Shown one piece after another: positions 33,112-42,174 of a stretch of 64,000 nt of DNA. A model generated the notes under the pieces. That model had not been told where the DNA came from. It saw only the letters and a program-made list of their open reading frames with translations, and did no database searches. How positions within the stretch are numbered: position 1 is the stretch's first letter; every line of letters begins with the position of its first letter. The stretch is taken from positions 1,364,001-1,428,000 of the forward strand of contig NZ_BPMV01000001.1 in the NCBI RefSeq assembly GCF_019656655.1. The letters run 5' to 3'. Both the position numbers and the translations under genes were made by a program. The stretch is from Tsukamurella sp. TY48. GTDB lineage: Bacteria > Actinomycetota > Actinomycetes > Mycobacteriales > Mycobacteriaceae.

Positions 33112-34175
33112 CAGCTCGCCATCGCCGTGGGATCGGCGAAAACAGTACCGTCGAACAGCTTCCGGGCCGTCCGCCGCAGCGAGGCAGCCGTCGGCTGGCC
33201 GTCCGGTCCCAGGTCGACCGCCACCTCCATGATCCCCGCGGGGTGCTCGATGGTGAGCGGCCCGGCCGTCGCGACCGAAAGCACCGAGTCGAGAACGGTT
33301 CCGCCCACGCGGGCTGCCGTCGCCAATGCGACGGCACCCGACACCGCGTGCGCGGGATGGCATGTCGTGGGCACGAAGTACCGCGACCGCACCCCGGCGC
33401 TCTGCGACGAAGACACCAGCATCACCTTGGGAAGCACGCGCCCCCGGACGTCCCCCATGCCCATCTGGAGCGCGGCCTGGAGCCGCATCGCCTCGATGGC
33501 GTCACACAGGTGCCGATCGGCGTCCAGTTCGGCGGGTGACTCGTCACCCACCAGCCCGAACGCGTCAGCACGGGCTATCACCGCACACACCGCCGCGTCG
33601 ACCGCTGTGTACTCGATACCGCCGACCTCGTTAGTTCCACGCCCCGTGGGGAGGAGTGCGCCCGTGGTACCGCCAGCGAAATCGGTGAACGTCACATCGA
33701 CCGGCGCCGAACTCCGCGGAACCCCCGCGATCGATTGCTCGCCCTGGTAAGTGACCTCTCCGCCCGGTGTGCGCACGACCAGTTCCACCCTCGCACCCGT
33801 GTTGACGAGATTGACCCGGACGGTGGTGAGGGGATCGCCGGCCGGAACCAGCCCCCGCTCCACTGCGTACGGGCCCACGCCGACGAGCAGGTTGCCGCAT
33901 GTGGGGGTCCAGTCGACGCGCATCGAATCGAGGTCGACCTGTCCGAACAGGTAGTCGATGTCGCATCCCGGTCGCGATGAGGGACCGACGATCGCGACCT
34001 TGCTGGTGGTCGTGCTGCCCCCGCCCACGCCATCGATCTGGCGACGGTCGGGCGAGCCCATCAACGTCGGGAGCAGCAGATCGAGATCCAGGCCGGTCGC
34101 GTCGAGATCGGAACGCAGGAAGTACATTCCCTTCGACGTGCCTCCGCGCATCAACATTGCGCGCACCGCGATCAT
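33111..34175 (-). CDS. PrpF-family isomerase (aconitate/oxalomesaconate type)
   Basis: 354-residue PrpF protein, the family of 2-methylaconitate cis-trans isomerase and 4-oxalomesaconate tautomerase (GalD). The N-terminus AVRAMLMRGGTSKGMYF carries the conserved MRGGTSKG motif. DGVGGGSTTTSKVAIV and PTCGNLLVGVGPYAVERGL with the catalytic-site Cys follow, and a second-half signature is HPAHAVSGAVALATA. It overlaps genes on both sides by ATGA, so the operon is tightly coupled. A role in isomerising an unsaturated tricarboxylic acid is probable from the family; the pathway is not established. Confidence 0.88.
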   Translation of the reverse strand: MIAVRAMLMRGGTSKGMYFLRSDLDATGLDLDLLLPTLMGSPDRRQIDGVGGGSTTTSKVAIVGPSSRPGCDIDYLFGQVDLDSMRVDWTPTCGNLLVGVGPYAVERGLVPAGDPLTTVRVNLVNTGARVELVVRTPGGEVTYQGEQSIAGVPRSSAPVDVTFTDFAGGTTGALLPTGRGTNEVGGIEYTAVDAAVCAVIARADAFGLVGDESPAELDADRHLCDAIEAMRLQAALQMGMGDVRGRVLPKVMLVSSSQSAGVRSRYFVPTTCHPAHAVSGAVALATAARVGGTVLDSVLSVATAGPLTIEHPAGIMEVAVDLGPDGQPTAASLRRTARKLFDGTVFADPTAMAS

Positions 34176-34975
34176 CGGACCGGCTCCGAGTCATGCGCAG
34201 AGGAAGCAACCGGACGCAGGGCCAGCTCCTTCAGCTGACGACGATGGAAGGGCACGAACAACAATGCCAACATTCCGAGGTCGCGGGAGTAGTCGAGGCC
34301 GATCCGCCACTGCGGAGTGCGTCTGCGCGCGTTGTACGTTCCGAACAGCTGGTCCCACCAGGGGAACAGGAAGCCGAAATTGGTGTCGGTGTCTTCGATC
34401 TGGTCGTGATGGTGCGCCACGTGCGTCTCCGGGGTGAACACCACGAGCCGGAGCAGGCCTTCGACCTTTCGCGGGACGGCGAGGTTCGAGTGGTGCCAGA
34501 TCGCGGCGGCGAACGCGACGGTACCGAACACTGTGAGGTAGAGGGGCGGCGCCCCGATCAGAACCGCCACCACCACGAGCACCGCCTGGTGCAGGAGTTC
34601 CTCGGCGGTGTGCACCCGGGCACCGGTGGTGAAGTCGAAGTCCTCGTCGAGATGGTGCACTTGATGGAGTCGCCACAGCACGAGGTTTCGATGGCTCAGG
34701 CGATGAAACCAGTAGCCGGCGAAATCGAATGCCAGCACGGCGATCACGATCCCGATACCGAGTGGAAGATCGGCGATGCCGACCGGCGGACGGAACTCGT
34801 GCAGTCCGGCCACCAACAGGACCGTGAGCGGCGGGATCACAGTGTGGTTGATCACCGTGAAGGCCAGGTTTCGAGCTGTTCGTGGCCCGCGCGGCGCCAC
34901 TCGGTGCCACCGCGCGGCGCACAATTCCGCGGCGCCCAACAGGACGAGCCAAGCGATCTGAATAGCGAGGAACAC
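34172..34975 (-). CDS. Sterol desaturase / fatty acid hydroxylase family membrane enzyme
   Basis: 267-residue membrane di-iron hydroxylase of the PF04116 family. The three histidine boxes are complete: HRLSH (in YWFHRLSHRN), HQVHH, and HVAHHH (in TPETHVAHHHDQ), with an extra HH in AAIWHHSN. Four hydrophobic helices flank them. A GTG at 34975 has GGAGG five bases upstream and is preferred over an in-frame GTG at 35041, which lies inside the 16-bp operator. It is first in the operon with prpF-like, abrB-like and amidohydrolase genes and starts 60 bases after a copy of the cluster operator. It probably hydroxylates or desaturates a lipid intermediate of the cluster product. Confidence 0.85.
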   Translation of the reverse strand: MFLAIQIAWLVLLGAAELCAARWHRVAPRGPRTARNLAFTVINHTVIPPLTVLLVAGLHEFRPPVGIADLPLGIGIVIAVLAFDFAGYWFHRLSHRNLVLWRLHQVHHLDEDFDFTTGARVHTAEELLHQAVLVVVAVLIGAPPLYLTVFGTVAFAAAIWHHSNLAVPRKVEGLLRLVVFTPETHVAHHHDQIEDTDTNFGFLFPWWDQLFGTYNARRRTPQWRIGLDYSRDLGMLALLFVPFHRRQLKELALRPVASSAHDSEPVR

Positions 34976-35035
34976 AGCACCCTCCAAACTGGTCCGATTC
35001 GATCGAGGATTTGAGAGGCCCCATCGACTGTGGGC

Positions 35036-35051
35036 GTTCACGTTTGTGAAC
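35036..35051 (-). promoter_or_regulatory. Cluster operator copy 1 (sterol desaturase operon)
   Basis: GTTCACGTTTGTGAAC, a perfect 6-4-6 inverted repeat, lies 60 bases upstream of the GTG of the hydroxylase gene in a short non-coding gap after the NUDIX gene. The same arrangement occurs at 43246, 43376 and 50133. Confidence 0.75.
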
Positions 35052-35083
35052 TACATTGATACAACTGCGCTTCGCGCGAAGTG

Positions 35084-35881
35084 TCAACCCCTGAGACTGT
35101 GACCCGCGCCATACGCCGGGGGTCCCGGTGTCCCCGCATCCGCGATGTACCGATCGACCAGGATCTGCGCCAGCCCCGGAGTGTCCGGCAAGGCCAGCGG
35201 CCGGCCGCCGACGGTTGCGGTCCCGGTCCGCCGGGCCGCGGCCACCTGATGCCGCGGGAACCAGGCTCCGCGGTCGTGCTCCGCCGCGTCGAGGACCAGA
35301 GCTGCGCCGAAAGGCTCCGCAACGGTCACGCTGAACCCCAGCATCAGTGATCCGCTCGGCGGCCAGCTCTCGCTTCCCGCGTACACAGTCGAGACCACGG
35401 TGAATCCGGTCTCCTCGGCGACCTCCCGCGCCACCGCCTGCTCCGCTGACTCCCCCGGCTCGACGTAGCCCGCCACTGCACCCCAGCGGTCGCCGGCGGC
35501 ACCGTGCCTGTGCAGCAGCGCGACTCCCTCAGGGGCGTGGACCAGCGCGAGTACGCACGGGTCGATACGGGTGAAATCGCCTGTCGCCGAGGTGGCTCGC
35601 ATCGCCAGATGCTTCCATTGCGCCGCCGCCCACAGGGCGGCGCCACGATCCGTCGCCGCGAGCAGTTCGAGTTCCCGGGGCGCTCGAAGCAGCATCGGCA
35701 TCGTCGCATCGCACTCCTGCGGGCTCGACAAGAGAGCAGCAACGGCGAGTTCTCCGCTGGGAAGGCGCAGCTGCTGATGTCCGACCGCGCGGGCGTCGAC
35801 GGTTCGAGGCGGGACCCCGATCAGGGAGCCGCGAACGTGCGCCACGTGACCGCCCTCGAACACCGGAATCCACGTGGTCAC
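35084..35881 (-). CDS. NUDIX hydrolase, NudC-like
   Basis: 265-residue NUDIX protein. The NUDIX box is complete: GYVEPGESAEQAVAREVAEE (G-x5-E-x7-REVxEE). About 17 residues later SESWPPSGSLMLGF matches the NADH pyrophosphatase signature (SQPWPFPxS) imperfectly. The Cys zinc ribbon of NudC is absent. An N-terminal NudC-like domain with LLRAPRELELLAATDRGAAL precedes it. GTG 35881 shares its first base with the stop codon of the MFS gene. Its place as last gene of the KAS III operon suggests it hydrolyses a nucleotide-linked or diphosphate intermediate, or acts in self-protection. Confidence 0.8.
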   Translation of the reverse strand: MTTWIPVFEGGHVAHVRGSLIGVPPRTVDARAVGHQQLRLPSGELAVAALLSSPQECDATMPMLLRAPRELELLAATDRGAALWAAAQWKHLAMRATSATGDFTRIDPCVLALVHAPEGVALLHRHGAAGDRWGAVAGYVEPGESAEQAVAREVAEETGFTVVSTVYAGSESWPPSGSLMLGFSVTVAEPFGAALVLDAAEHDRGAWFPRHQVAAARRTGTATVGGRPLALPDTPGLAQILVDRYIADAGTPGPPAYGAGHSLRG

Positions 35882-37128
35882 TAGCGATTCGATAACCTTC
35901 CTCCCTTCTCGATCACCACCGACAGGCCCGCGGCGATGAGCGCGAGGAAGGCCAGAGCCACACCGGCCCAGATCACGTCCTCGACGAGCGCCGCACGCCC
36001 GTACACGGCGCCGCCGATCGCCGGACCGACAGCGTTTCCCACGTTGAACGCGGACAGGCTGACCGCGACGGCAAGGGTAGGCGCGGCGGCTGCGAATCCG
36101 ATCACCCGTGCGTTGAGCGCGGCGGTCATGGAGAATCCGCATACTCCCATCAGGGTGACCGCGATCGCCGACGGAATCGCGGAGTGCACCACCGCACGGA
36201 AGACGATCATGACGACGATCAGCAGCATCAGCGACACGATGATGTTCTTCAGCGGTGAGCGTTCCGCGAGCCGTCCGCCGATCGAGATACCCACGAAGGT
36301 GCCTACGCCGAAAGCGAACAGCACCAGCGGAACGGTGCCCGGGCTCATGTGCGAGACATCGATCAAGACGGGCTGAACGAACGAGTAGACGGCGAACAGG
36401 GCGGCCTCGAAGAGCACCGTCGTCGCAAGCGCCGCGTACACGCGCGTCTGGTTGAGCGAGCGCAGCTCCGTCACAGCTATCGAGAACAGTGAGGAGTCGG
36501 GAGCATGGGCAGAGGGGATTCGATGCACGACCACGGCAACGAGGACCGCGCTCACCGCGCTCAGCACGCCGATGAAGAGAAAGGCCGACTCCCAGTTGAA
36601 CTGCTCTCCGATGAAACTTCCCACCGGAACGCCGATCACGTTCGCCAGCGTCATTCCTCCGATGATCACCGCGATCGCCCGAGCCGTCCGCTCGCTGCCC
36701 GCGATCGAGACCGCCATCACCGCTGCCACCGTCAGTTCGGTGGCGCAGGCGACCGCGGCGACCACGCGTAGCACCACGATCGACTCGAAGTTCGGCGCCA
36801 GCGGCGTCAGCAGGTGCGCGAGAGCGAAGACGCCCGCACTGACCAACAGCGTCACCTTCTTGTCCATCTTGAGCGTGAGCAACGCCATGACGGGTGCTCC
36901 GATCAGCATTCCGATCGCGAAGAAGGTGATCAGTTGCCCGACCTGGGGAACGGACACCCCGAGCGATCGGGACATCTGCGTGACCAACCCGGCGATCACG
37001 AATTCCGAAGTCCCCAGCGCGAAGACACTCGCGCCGAGCGCGTACACGCCGACGGGCATGCGGCCCGACGGCGGCGCGGTCGCTCCGGGGCCACCGGTTG
37101 CGCCGACGCCCGTCTCGAGATCAGTCAT
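35881..37128 (-). CDS. MFS transporter (DHA1, arabinose-efflux-like)
   Basis: 415-residue major facilitator with 12 predicted helices. It starts GVYALGASVFALGTSEFVIAG, the conserved first helix of AraJ/Cmx-like drug efflux proteins. The loop 2-3 motif is MALLTLKMDKKVTLL, and motif C-like IGVPVGSFIGEQFNWE is in helix five. ATG 37128 has GGAG nine bases upstream and is preferred over 37137 and 37143. It sits between the FAD monooxygenase and the NUDIX gene in the biosynthetic operon and is probably an exporter of the product. Confidence 0.85.
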   Translation of the reverse strand: MTDLETGVGATGGPGATAPPSGRMPVGVYALGASVFALGTSEFVIAGLVTQMSRSLGVSVPQVGQLITFFAIGMLIGAPVMALLTLKMDKKVTLLVSAGVFALAHLLTPLAPNFESIVVLRVVAAVACATELTVAAVMAVSIAGSERTARAIAVIIGGMTLANVIGVPVGSFIGEQFNWESAFLFIGVLSAVSAVLVAVVVHRIPSAHAPDSSLFSIAVTELRSLNQTRVYAALATTVLFEAALFAVYSFVQPVLIDVSHMSPGTVPLVLFAFGVGTFVGISIGGRLAERSPLKNIIVSLMLLIVVMIVFRAVVHSAIPSAIAVTLMGVCGFSMTAALNARVIGFAAAAPTLAVAVSLSAFNVGNAVGPAIGGAVYGRAALVEDVIWAGVALAFLALIAAGLSVVIEKGGRLSNR

Positions 37129-37174
37129 TGTCGTCATCTCCATTCGTTGGTGAGTCATCGATGTCGTCGATCTG

Positions 37175-38623
37175 CTATCGCCAGCCCGCTGCGGCCAGCA
37201 CGCGAGGCACGTCTCCGACATCGCAGTGATCGGTGACGAGGCCGTCGGGGGTGATCACGATGCAGCCTGGCTGGTCACCCTGCAGGCCGGGTGGGCGCGA
37301 ATTCCCCAACCTTGAGGCATCGACTATCCGTGCGCCGCCGGACACCTCCCGATCGAGCTCGGCGAGTGACCGCGTCCATTGAGCGGCTCGCCACTCACTT
37401 CCCGGCCAGCAGACCACCGTGGGAGCAGCCGGTGCCACGGGAATCCCGAGTCCGACGCCCAGCCCACGATGATTGACGTCGACCCGCTGCCCGACGTCGA
37501 ACTGTGCGAGCTCCGCGGTACTCATGATCGGTATCGGGCCCGGGTCGGACTCACTCACCGTCCAGTCGTCGACGCGGGAGCTCTGCGCCGAGGTGCGTTG
37601 CTCGATCTGGCGCGCCGCCGCGGCGCGCTCGACGGCATAGTCGTCGAGAGAGGATTCGGCCAGCCGTCCCGCCAGCACCGCCGAGAGGCGCCACCCCAGT
37701 GCTGCGGCATCACCGAATCCGGTGTTCATGCCCTGGCCCGACGCGGGCGTCATCCTGTGGGCGGAATCGCCTGCGAGAATCAGTCGGCCGGCCCTGAAGG
37801 TCGTGGCATGACGCACCTGCGCGCGGAAGCCGGCGGAGTGGTGGACGTGCTCGACCGCGACGTCGAGGTCCGATCGGACGCGAATCAACTCGGTTAGGTC
37901 GTCGATTCCGACAGGCACCGCCGGTGTTTCCTGGACGCTCCAAGCGATCCGGTAGAGGTCATCCCCTATCGGGCCCACCGCGAGACTGCCGTCGTGGCCG
38001 AAGTAGTAGCGGACCTCGTTGCGCGGCGCTCGGCCCGAGAGGGCGGTGTCGGCGAGGACGAATCGCGCAGGCACGTCGTAGCCGCGGTACTCGGCGCCGA
38101 TCGCAGCCCTCACCGTGCTGCGGACCCCGTCCGCGCCGACCACCCACGCCGGCGAGATCTCACGGATGCCGACGCTCGTCGTGAGCGTGATGTCCGCGTG
38201 GTCGCCGGCGTCCGCAACCGACGTGCATTCCGCGGAGACGAGGGTTCCGCCCAACTCCACGAATCGATGACGCAGGATGTCCTCCACCACGGACTGGCGG
38301 ACGCTCACGCCGAACCGGTAGCGAGTATCGGGCAGCTCCCCGAGGTCGATGGACCGCAGCCGCATCGCGGCCGTGCTGAATGTGACTGCGTCGATCCGAT
38401 GTCCGGCAGCTACGACGGCCTCCGAGACCCCCGCGCCCTCCAAGACCTCCAGCGAGCGGGGCCAGATCAAGGTCGCCTTGCTGTGCCGGCTGTCCGGCGC
38501 GGGTCGATCGACGACGAGGGCGTCGACGCCGTTGCTTCGGAGGAGACAGCCGAGCATCAGGCCGACGGGCCCTCCACCGATCACCGCCACCTCGGGGTTC
38601 TCCGCGATCACGTTGCGGTTCAT
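37175..38623 (-). CDS. FAD-dependent aromatic-type monooxygenase
   Basis: 482-residue group A flavoprotein monooxygenase. The FAD motif is VIGGGPVGLMLGCLL, the DG motif WVVGADGVRSTVR, and the GD motif LAGDSAHRMTPASGQGMNTG, followed by DAAALGWRLSAVL. A C-terminal thioredoxin-like extension is present, ending in VITPDGLVTDHCDVG, as in phenol- and polyketide-tailoring hydroxylases. The start overlaps the thioesterase stop by ATGA. It is likely to hydroxylate an acyl or ring intermediate of the cluster product; the substrate cannot be read from the sequence. Confidence 0.88.
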   Translation of the reverse strand: MNRNVIAENPEVAVIGGGPVGLMLGCLLRSNGVDALVVDRPAPDSRHSKATLIWPRSLEVLEGAGVSEAVVAAGHRIDAVTFSTAAMRLRSIDLGELPDTRYRFGVSVRQSVVEDILRHRFVELGGTLVSAECTSVADAGDHADITLTTSVGIREISPAWVVGADGVRSTVRAAIGAEYRGYDVPARFVLADTALSGRAPRNEVRYYFGHDGSLAVGPIGDDLYRIAWSVQETPAVPVGIDDLTELIRVRSDLDVAVEHVHHSAGFRAQVRHATTFRAGRLILAGDSAHRMTPASGQGMNTGFGDAAALGWRLSAVLAGRLAESSLDDYAVERAAAARQIEQRTSAQSSRVDDWTVSESDPGPIPIMSTAELAQFDVGQRVDVNHRGLGVGLGIPVAPAAPTVVCWPGSEWRAAQWTRSLAELDREVSGGARIVDASRLGNSRPPGLQGDQPGCIVITPDGLVTDHCDVGDVPRVLAAAGWR

Positions 38624-39423
38624 CAGCCGACCTTCCTCTCGAGTGCGGATCCGGCGGCTCGGCGTCGCTCCGCCGCCCGGAACGCGGCGCCGAGCACCAT
38701 CGTGACCGGTTCGCGGTTACGCGCCTCGAGGAACGCGAAGTGGCCGCCCGGTACCGCCACGACAGTGCTTGTGCCGCAAGAATGCTGCTGCCATTCGCCC
38801 ATGGCGGCGGCGGGAGCGATATCGTCGTTTATTCCCGCCAGCACGTACAGGTCCTGGACCACGCGGATCAGGCCGAATCCCGTGGAGCACTGGTCGACGA
38901 GCGCGAGGTCGTGATGGAGCCGGGCGTGGAGTTCGTTCCGTATCGCCTCGACCTCGAGTACCTCCGGGGCCGTCATTCCGGCTGCCACCAGGAAGGCCGA
39001 CAGATCCGTGCTGTCGACGGCCGCCTCCGCGAGACGGTCCCGCTCCCCGGGAGTCTGGCTCGCCACGACCACGCCGTCGCACAGTTCCGGGTGGCACTGC
39101 GCCGCTCGGATCGCCAGCAACGCGCCGAGGCTGCACCCGAAGAACACCGTGGCAACGGGAGACCGTTCCGCGAGCGCCCACCGCACCGACTCGACGATGT
39201 CATCCACCGCATCGTCCTCCTCATCGCGGGCGCGCGCGTCACGGCCGGTCATGGTCAGCGCCCACACCTCGGTCTCATCGGGGCACAACCGAACGACATC
39301 GAGGAGGGCCGATGGGCCGCCGCCTGCATGCGGAAACAGCACCAAGCGATACCGGGGACTAGCTACTGCGGCGAGCTGCACCCACTGGGCACGGGTGCGT
39401 CCGCACGGATGATCACGCTGCAT
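38623..39423 (-). CDS. Type II thioesterase (GrsT-like)
   Basis: 266-residue alpha/beta hydrolase of the type II thioesterase family. LFPHAGGGPSALLD gives the oxyanion region, FFGCSLGALLAI the nucleophile elbow (GCSLG), and VPGGHFAFLEARN the catalytic His. Type II thioesterases edit mis-primed carrier proteins or release the chain in polyketide and peptide assembly. Here the carrier is presumably the ACP encoded at 41837-42118. ATG 39423 is preferred, overlapping the acyltransferase gene by 11 bases; an in-frame start further upstream would lengthen the overlap. Confidence 0.85.
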   Translation of the reverse strand: MQRDHPCGRTRAQWVQLAAVASPRYRLVLFPHAGGGPSALLDVVRLCPDETEVWALTMTGRDARARDEEDDAVDDIVESVRWALAERSPVATVFFGCSLGALLAIRAAQCHPELCDGVVVASQTPGERDRLAEAAVDSTDLSAFLVAAGMTAPEVLEVEAIRNELHARLHHDLALVDQCSTGFGLIRVVQDLYVLAGINDDIAPAAAMGEWQQHSCGTSTVVAVPGGHFAFLEARNREPVTMVLGAAFRAAERRRAAGSALERKVG

Positions 39424-40291
39424 CGGCTTCTCCCACTGCGACTCCCGCCGACCAGCCACGCGCTGCGATCATGCGCTCGGCAATACCGGTCAACACCGTT
39501 CCCGGACCCACCTCGACGAAGCGCTCCACCCCCGCCTCCATCGCCCGTACCAGAATCTCCGTCCATCGAACGGGCGAGAAGAGCTGTCGCACCATGAGAT
39601 CCGCGATCGCGGCGCTGTCTTCAGGGAACAGTTCTGCAGTCACGTTGGAGTACACCGGAATACTCGGTGCGGCGAGTCGTAGGCGGGCCAGGACATCGGT
39701 GAACTCCCGGGCTGCCGCGCGCATGCTGCGACTGTGGAAGGCTCCGTCGACGTTGAGCCCCACCGCGAGGCCTCCGAGCTCATCGACGCGTTCGCAGAGC
39801 ACATCCAGGGCGGCGTGGGGACCGGAGATCACCACCTGCCGGTCGCCGTTGTAGTTGGCCACATCGAGTTCGGTCAGTTCCTCGCTCAGGATGGTCTCGA
39901 CCGCGGACGGCGACACTCCCATCACGGCGACCATTCCGCCCGCCGGCACCGATGCCATCAATCGCCCGCGTTCGGCCGCGAGTCCGACTCCGGACTCGAA
40001 GTCCACGGCGCCCGCCGCACACAGCGCGGCGAGCTCGCCGAGCGAATGACCTGCCAGTACGGCCTCGCCGCAGGCGGGATTCCGCAGATACGCCACGTAC
40101 TCGGCGACGAACACCGTCGGCTGTACGTACTGCGTTTTGCGCAGCAGATCAGCAGATCTGCTCGCCTCACTGATATCGAACCCCGCGATCTCGGACGCCA
40201 GTACGACCAGGTCGTGGCGATCGCGAAGTGCCGTCGCGCACATACCGGGGCGCTGCGATCCCTGACCCGGGAACATGACGAGCGCGGTCAT
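39413..40291 (-). CDS. Malonyl-CoA:ACP-type acyltransferase (FabD-like)
   Basis: 292-residue stand-alone acyltransferase. FPGQGSQRPGM is the conserved start, LAGHSLGELAALCAAGA contains the active Ser, and NVDGAFHSRSM the active His. The oxyanion Gln lies in the PGQGSQ motif. It transfers malonyl or another acyl group from CoA to a carrier protein. ATGA overlap with the histidine phosphatase gene upstream couples translation. As a discrete enzyme next to a discrete ACP and KAS III it forms a minimal type II fatty acid/polyketide set. The housekeeping fabD is expected elsewhere in the genome. Confidence 0.88.
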   Translation of the reverse strand: MTALVMFPGQGSQRPGMCATALRDRHDLVVLASEIAGFDISEASRSADLLRKTQYVQPTVFVAEYVAYLRNPACGEAVLAGHSLGELAALCAAGAVDFESGVGLAAERGRLMASVPAGGMVAVMGVSPSAVETILSEELTELDVANYNGDRQVVISGPHAALDVLCERVDELGGLAVGLNVDGAFHSRSMRAAAREFTDVLARLRLAAPSIPVYSNVTAELFPEDSAAIADLMVRQLFSPVRWTEILVRAMEAGVERFVEVGPGTVLTGIAERMIAARGWSAGVAVGEADAA

Positions 40292-40875
40292 GCGCGGACC
40301 ACCTGTTCGTCCGCCGTCACCAACTGCACAGGTACAACTGCGTCGGGCGCGACGAGCCGCAGTCGCACCGCCTCGAGATTCCGGATCCGAGACCTTTCCC
40401 GGGTTCCCGCTAGCAGGCGGAGCACGATCGCGATCAGGGCGCCGTGCGTTACGCAGCCGACGGTGTCGACTCCCGCAGGGAGATCGCGGAGGAAGGAGCG
40501 GAATCGGGCAGCCACTTCCAGCGCGGACTCCCCCGCGGGCGGGACGAACCGGGCATCGCCCGCCAGTCGCGCGGCGAGGTCCGGATGATCGCTCCGCAGC
40601 GCCTCGGCCGCCATGCCGTCCAAGTCGCCCAGATCTCGTTCCGCCAGCCGCTCGTCGACGTGGAACACACGGCCCGGAAACAAATGGACCGCAGTCTGTT
40701 GTGCCCGCAATTGCGGCGACGAATAGTAGGCGTCCGGGACGGGCAGTCCGCGCCCGACCCAGTCGGGTCCGGTCAGGGCTCCGGCCAGCACGGGTCCATC
40801 CGATCGACGCCCCTGCAGGAGGTCGGCCTCATTGGCTGCGGTACGCGCGTGGCGCACCAGGACCAGCTCGGTCAC
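40288..40875 (-). CDS. Histidine phosphatase family protein
   Basis: 195-residue phosphoglycerate-mutase-like phosphatase. It opens with ELVLVRHARTAANEADLLQGR, with the RHxxT phospho-His motif. DERLAERDLGDLDGM and the second catalytic His in VGCVTHGALIAIVLR follow. GTG 40875 overlaps the stop of the AvrD-like gene. A dephosphorylation step on a sugar-phosphate-derived intermediate would parallel butyrolactone and syringolide pathways, where a phosphorylated C3 or C5 unit is used. This is inference from context. Confidence 0.85.
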   Translation of the reverse strand: MTELVLVRHARTAANEADLLQGRRSDGPVLAGALTGPDWVGRGLPVPDAYYSSPQLRAQQTAVHLFPGRVFHVDERLAERDLGDLDGMAAEALRSDHPDLAARLAGDARFVPPAGESALEVAARFRSFLRDLPAGVDTVGCVTHGALIAIVLRLLAGTRERSRIRNLEAVRLRLVAPDAVVPVQLVTADEQVVRA

Positions 40876-41840
40876 CGTGCACCGCCTTCGGGCAGCCTGT
40901 GCGCGACATCGAAGGTCGATGCGACGCCGGCGCAGCTCGCGGACCATTCGGACAGGCTCCACCAGTGCCCGTCCATCTCGACCACGCTGTGGTCCTCGAC
41001 GGCGACGCGCACCTGTTCGGCGTCACTCAGTGGCGTCGGCGCGGCGGTCCGCAGGGCCCGGTAGGAGCGCATCCACAGCGTGTTGCTCCGGGAGCGCGGA
41101 ACCCCGTCCAACTCGTAGAGCAAGGCCTGCGCAACCTGCGCAACGGCCACCACGTGTTGAACGTCGCCAAGGCTGTCCGGGTATCGGCCTGCGAGCTCGC
41201 GATACGCGGAGTCATCGCGCCGTACCGGCACCGTGAGTGTCGCGCTCGCTGTATCGCGACCTAGATCGAGCGCGACGTCAGTCAGGGCGACCTCGCTCCC
41301 GTGGTACGCCGTCCCGCCGACCGGAGCGGCGGTAAGCGTCCTGGGTACCTGCTCGATCTGGATGCCACCGGGCACGCGAAGTGTGAAATCGATGCGCATG
41401 GAGCCCAACTCAGCGCGGACGACCAAACCGGAGCCGGCGCTCTCCGGGTCCGTCCGGACCGCGGCCCTGACCGGCACCGTCGTCGCATCCTCCTGAGGCG
41501 ATCCGCCCGCACGCAATCCGAGATCATCGATCCAGGCACCGGTGATCTGCTCGGGGGCCGCGGTGGTCGCGCACCGGAGCAACTCGACACCGAGCAATGC
41601 GGCGGTCACCGCGCCGTCGATGGTGGACACGTGCGGGGTGACGCTGCGCTCGCCCTTCGAAGACCAGGCGGCGGGGTAGTCGATGGCCATCGAGCCCGAG
41701 ACCCGGACGCTCTCGCCGTCGACGGTCGCCTCGCGGAGCCTGAGGGACTGATGGACGTCGCGGTAGCGGCTTCCGAAGAAGCGATCTGCGCCAGGGCCGA
41801 GCGCGTCGTCGATCGAACGGTGGAGTACGGGGGCGCTCAT
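40872..41840 (-). CDS. AvrD-like protein
   Basis: 322-residue protein resembling the Pseudomonas syringae AvrD family (PF05655). AvrD directs synthesis of syringolides, acyl glycoside elicitors made from a beta-keto fatty acyl unit and a pentulose. Family-like features are SIDDALGPGADRFFGSRYR at the start, a DYPAAWSSKGERSVTPHVST block, and LLYELDGVPRSRSNTLWMR near the C-terminus. The protein reads as two similar beta-rich halves. It is encoded between ACP and phosphatase genes with ATGA overlaps. I matched it from memory of the family without an alignment, so the call is moderate. Confidence 0.6.
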   Translation of the reverse strand: MSAPVLHRSIDDALGPGADRFFGSRYRDVHQSLRLREATVDGESVRVSGSMAIDYPAAWSSKGERSVTPHVSTIDGAVTAALLGVELLRCATTAAPEQITGAWIDDLGLRAGGSPQEDATTVPVRAAVRTDPESAGSGLVVRAELGSMRIDFTLRVPGGIQIEQVPRTLTAAPVGGTAYHGSEVALTDVALDLGRDTASATLTVPVRRDDSAYRELAGRYPDSLGDVQHVVAVAQVAQALLYELDGVPRSRSNTLWMRSYRALRTAAPTPLSDAEQVRVAVEDHSVVEMDGHWWSLSEWSASCAGVASTFDVAHRLPEGGAR

Positions 41841-42118
41841 GCCCGAACCTCGCCGGTCAGCGCACGCGAGTGCACCGCGTCGATGACCGATCCGACGCTG
41901 TCTGCGCCGGTGATCTCGTTGGCGGCGAACTCCACGCCGAATCGCTTCTTCACCTTCATCCCGAGCTGCACGATGCCCAGGGAATCGACGTACAACTCGT
42001 TGAAGGTCCTCGCCTCGACCGCATCTTCATCGGCGGCATGGCGGCGGACCAGGTAGTCGCGGATGAAGGCGGCCACTTCGGTGCGCTCCGGCGACTGGTT
42101 GACGAGATCTGAACTCAT
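41837..42118 (-). CDS. Acyl carrier protein
   Basis: 93-residue carrier protein of four helices. The phosphopantetheine Ser is in ELYVDSLGIVQLGMKVKKRFG (DSLGI instead of the usual DSLD/DSVE), and the acidic helix two and helix three follow as expected. ATG 42118 begins MSSDLVNQSPERTE. It precedes the AvrD-like gene with an ATGA overlap and follows KAS III by 56 bases. It is the obvious partner for the stand-alone acyltransferase, KAS III and thioesterase of the same operon. It is too divergent from housekeeping AcpM to be the primary ACP. Confidence 0.88.
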   Translation of the reverse strand: MSSDLVNQSPERTEVAAFIRDYLVRRHAADEDAVEARTFNELYVDSLGIVQLGMKVKKRFGVEFAANEITGADSVGSVIDAVHSRALTGEVRA

Positions 42119-42174
42119 GATCGGTTCCTTCCGGATGCGTGATCTGGTTAGCGACTGAGAACGGCGGGACTGCG

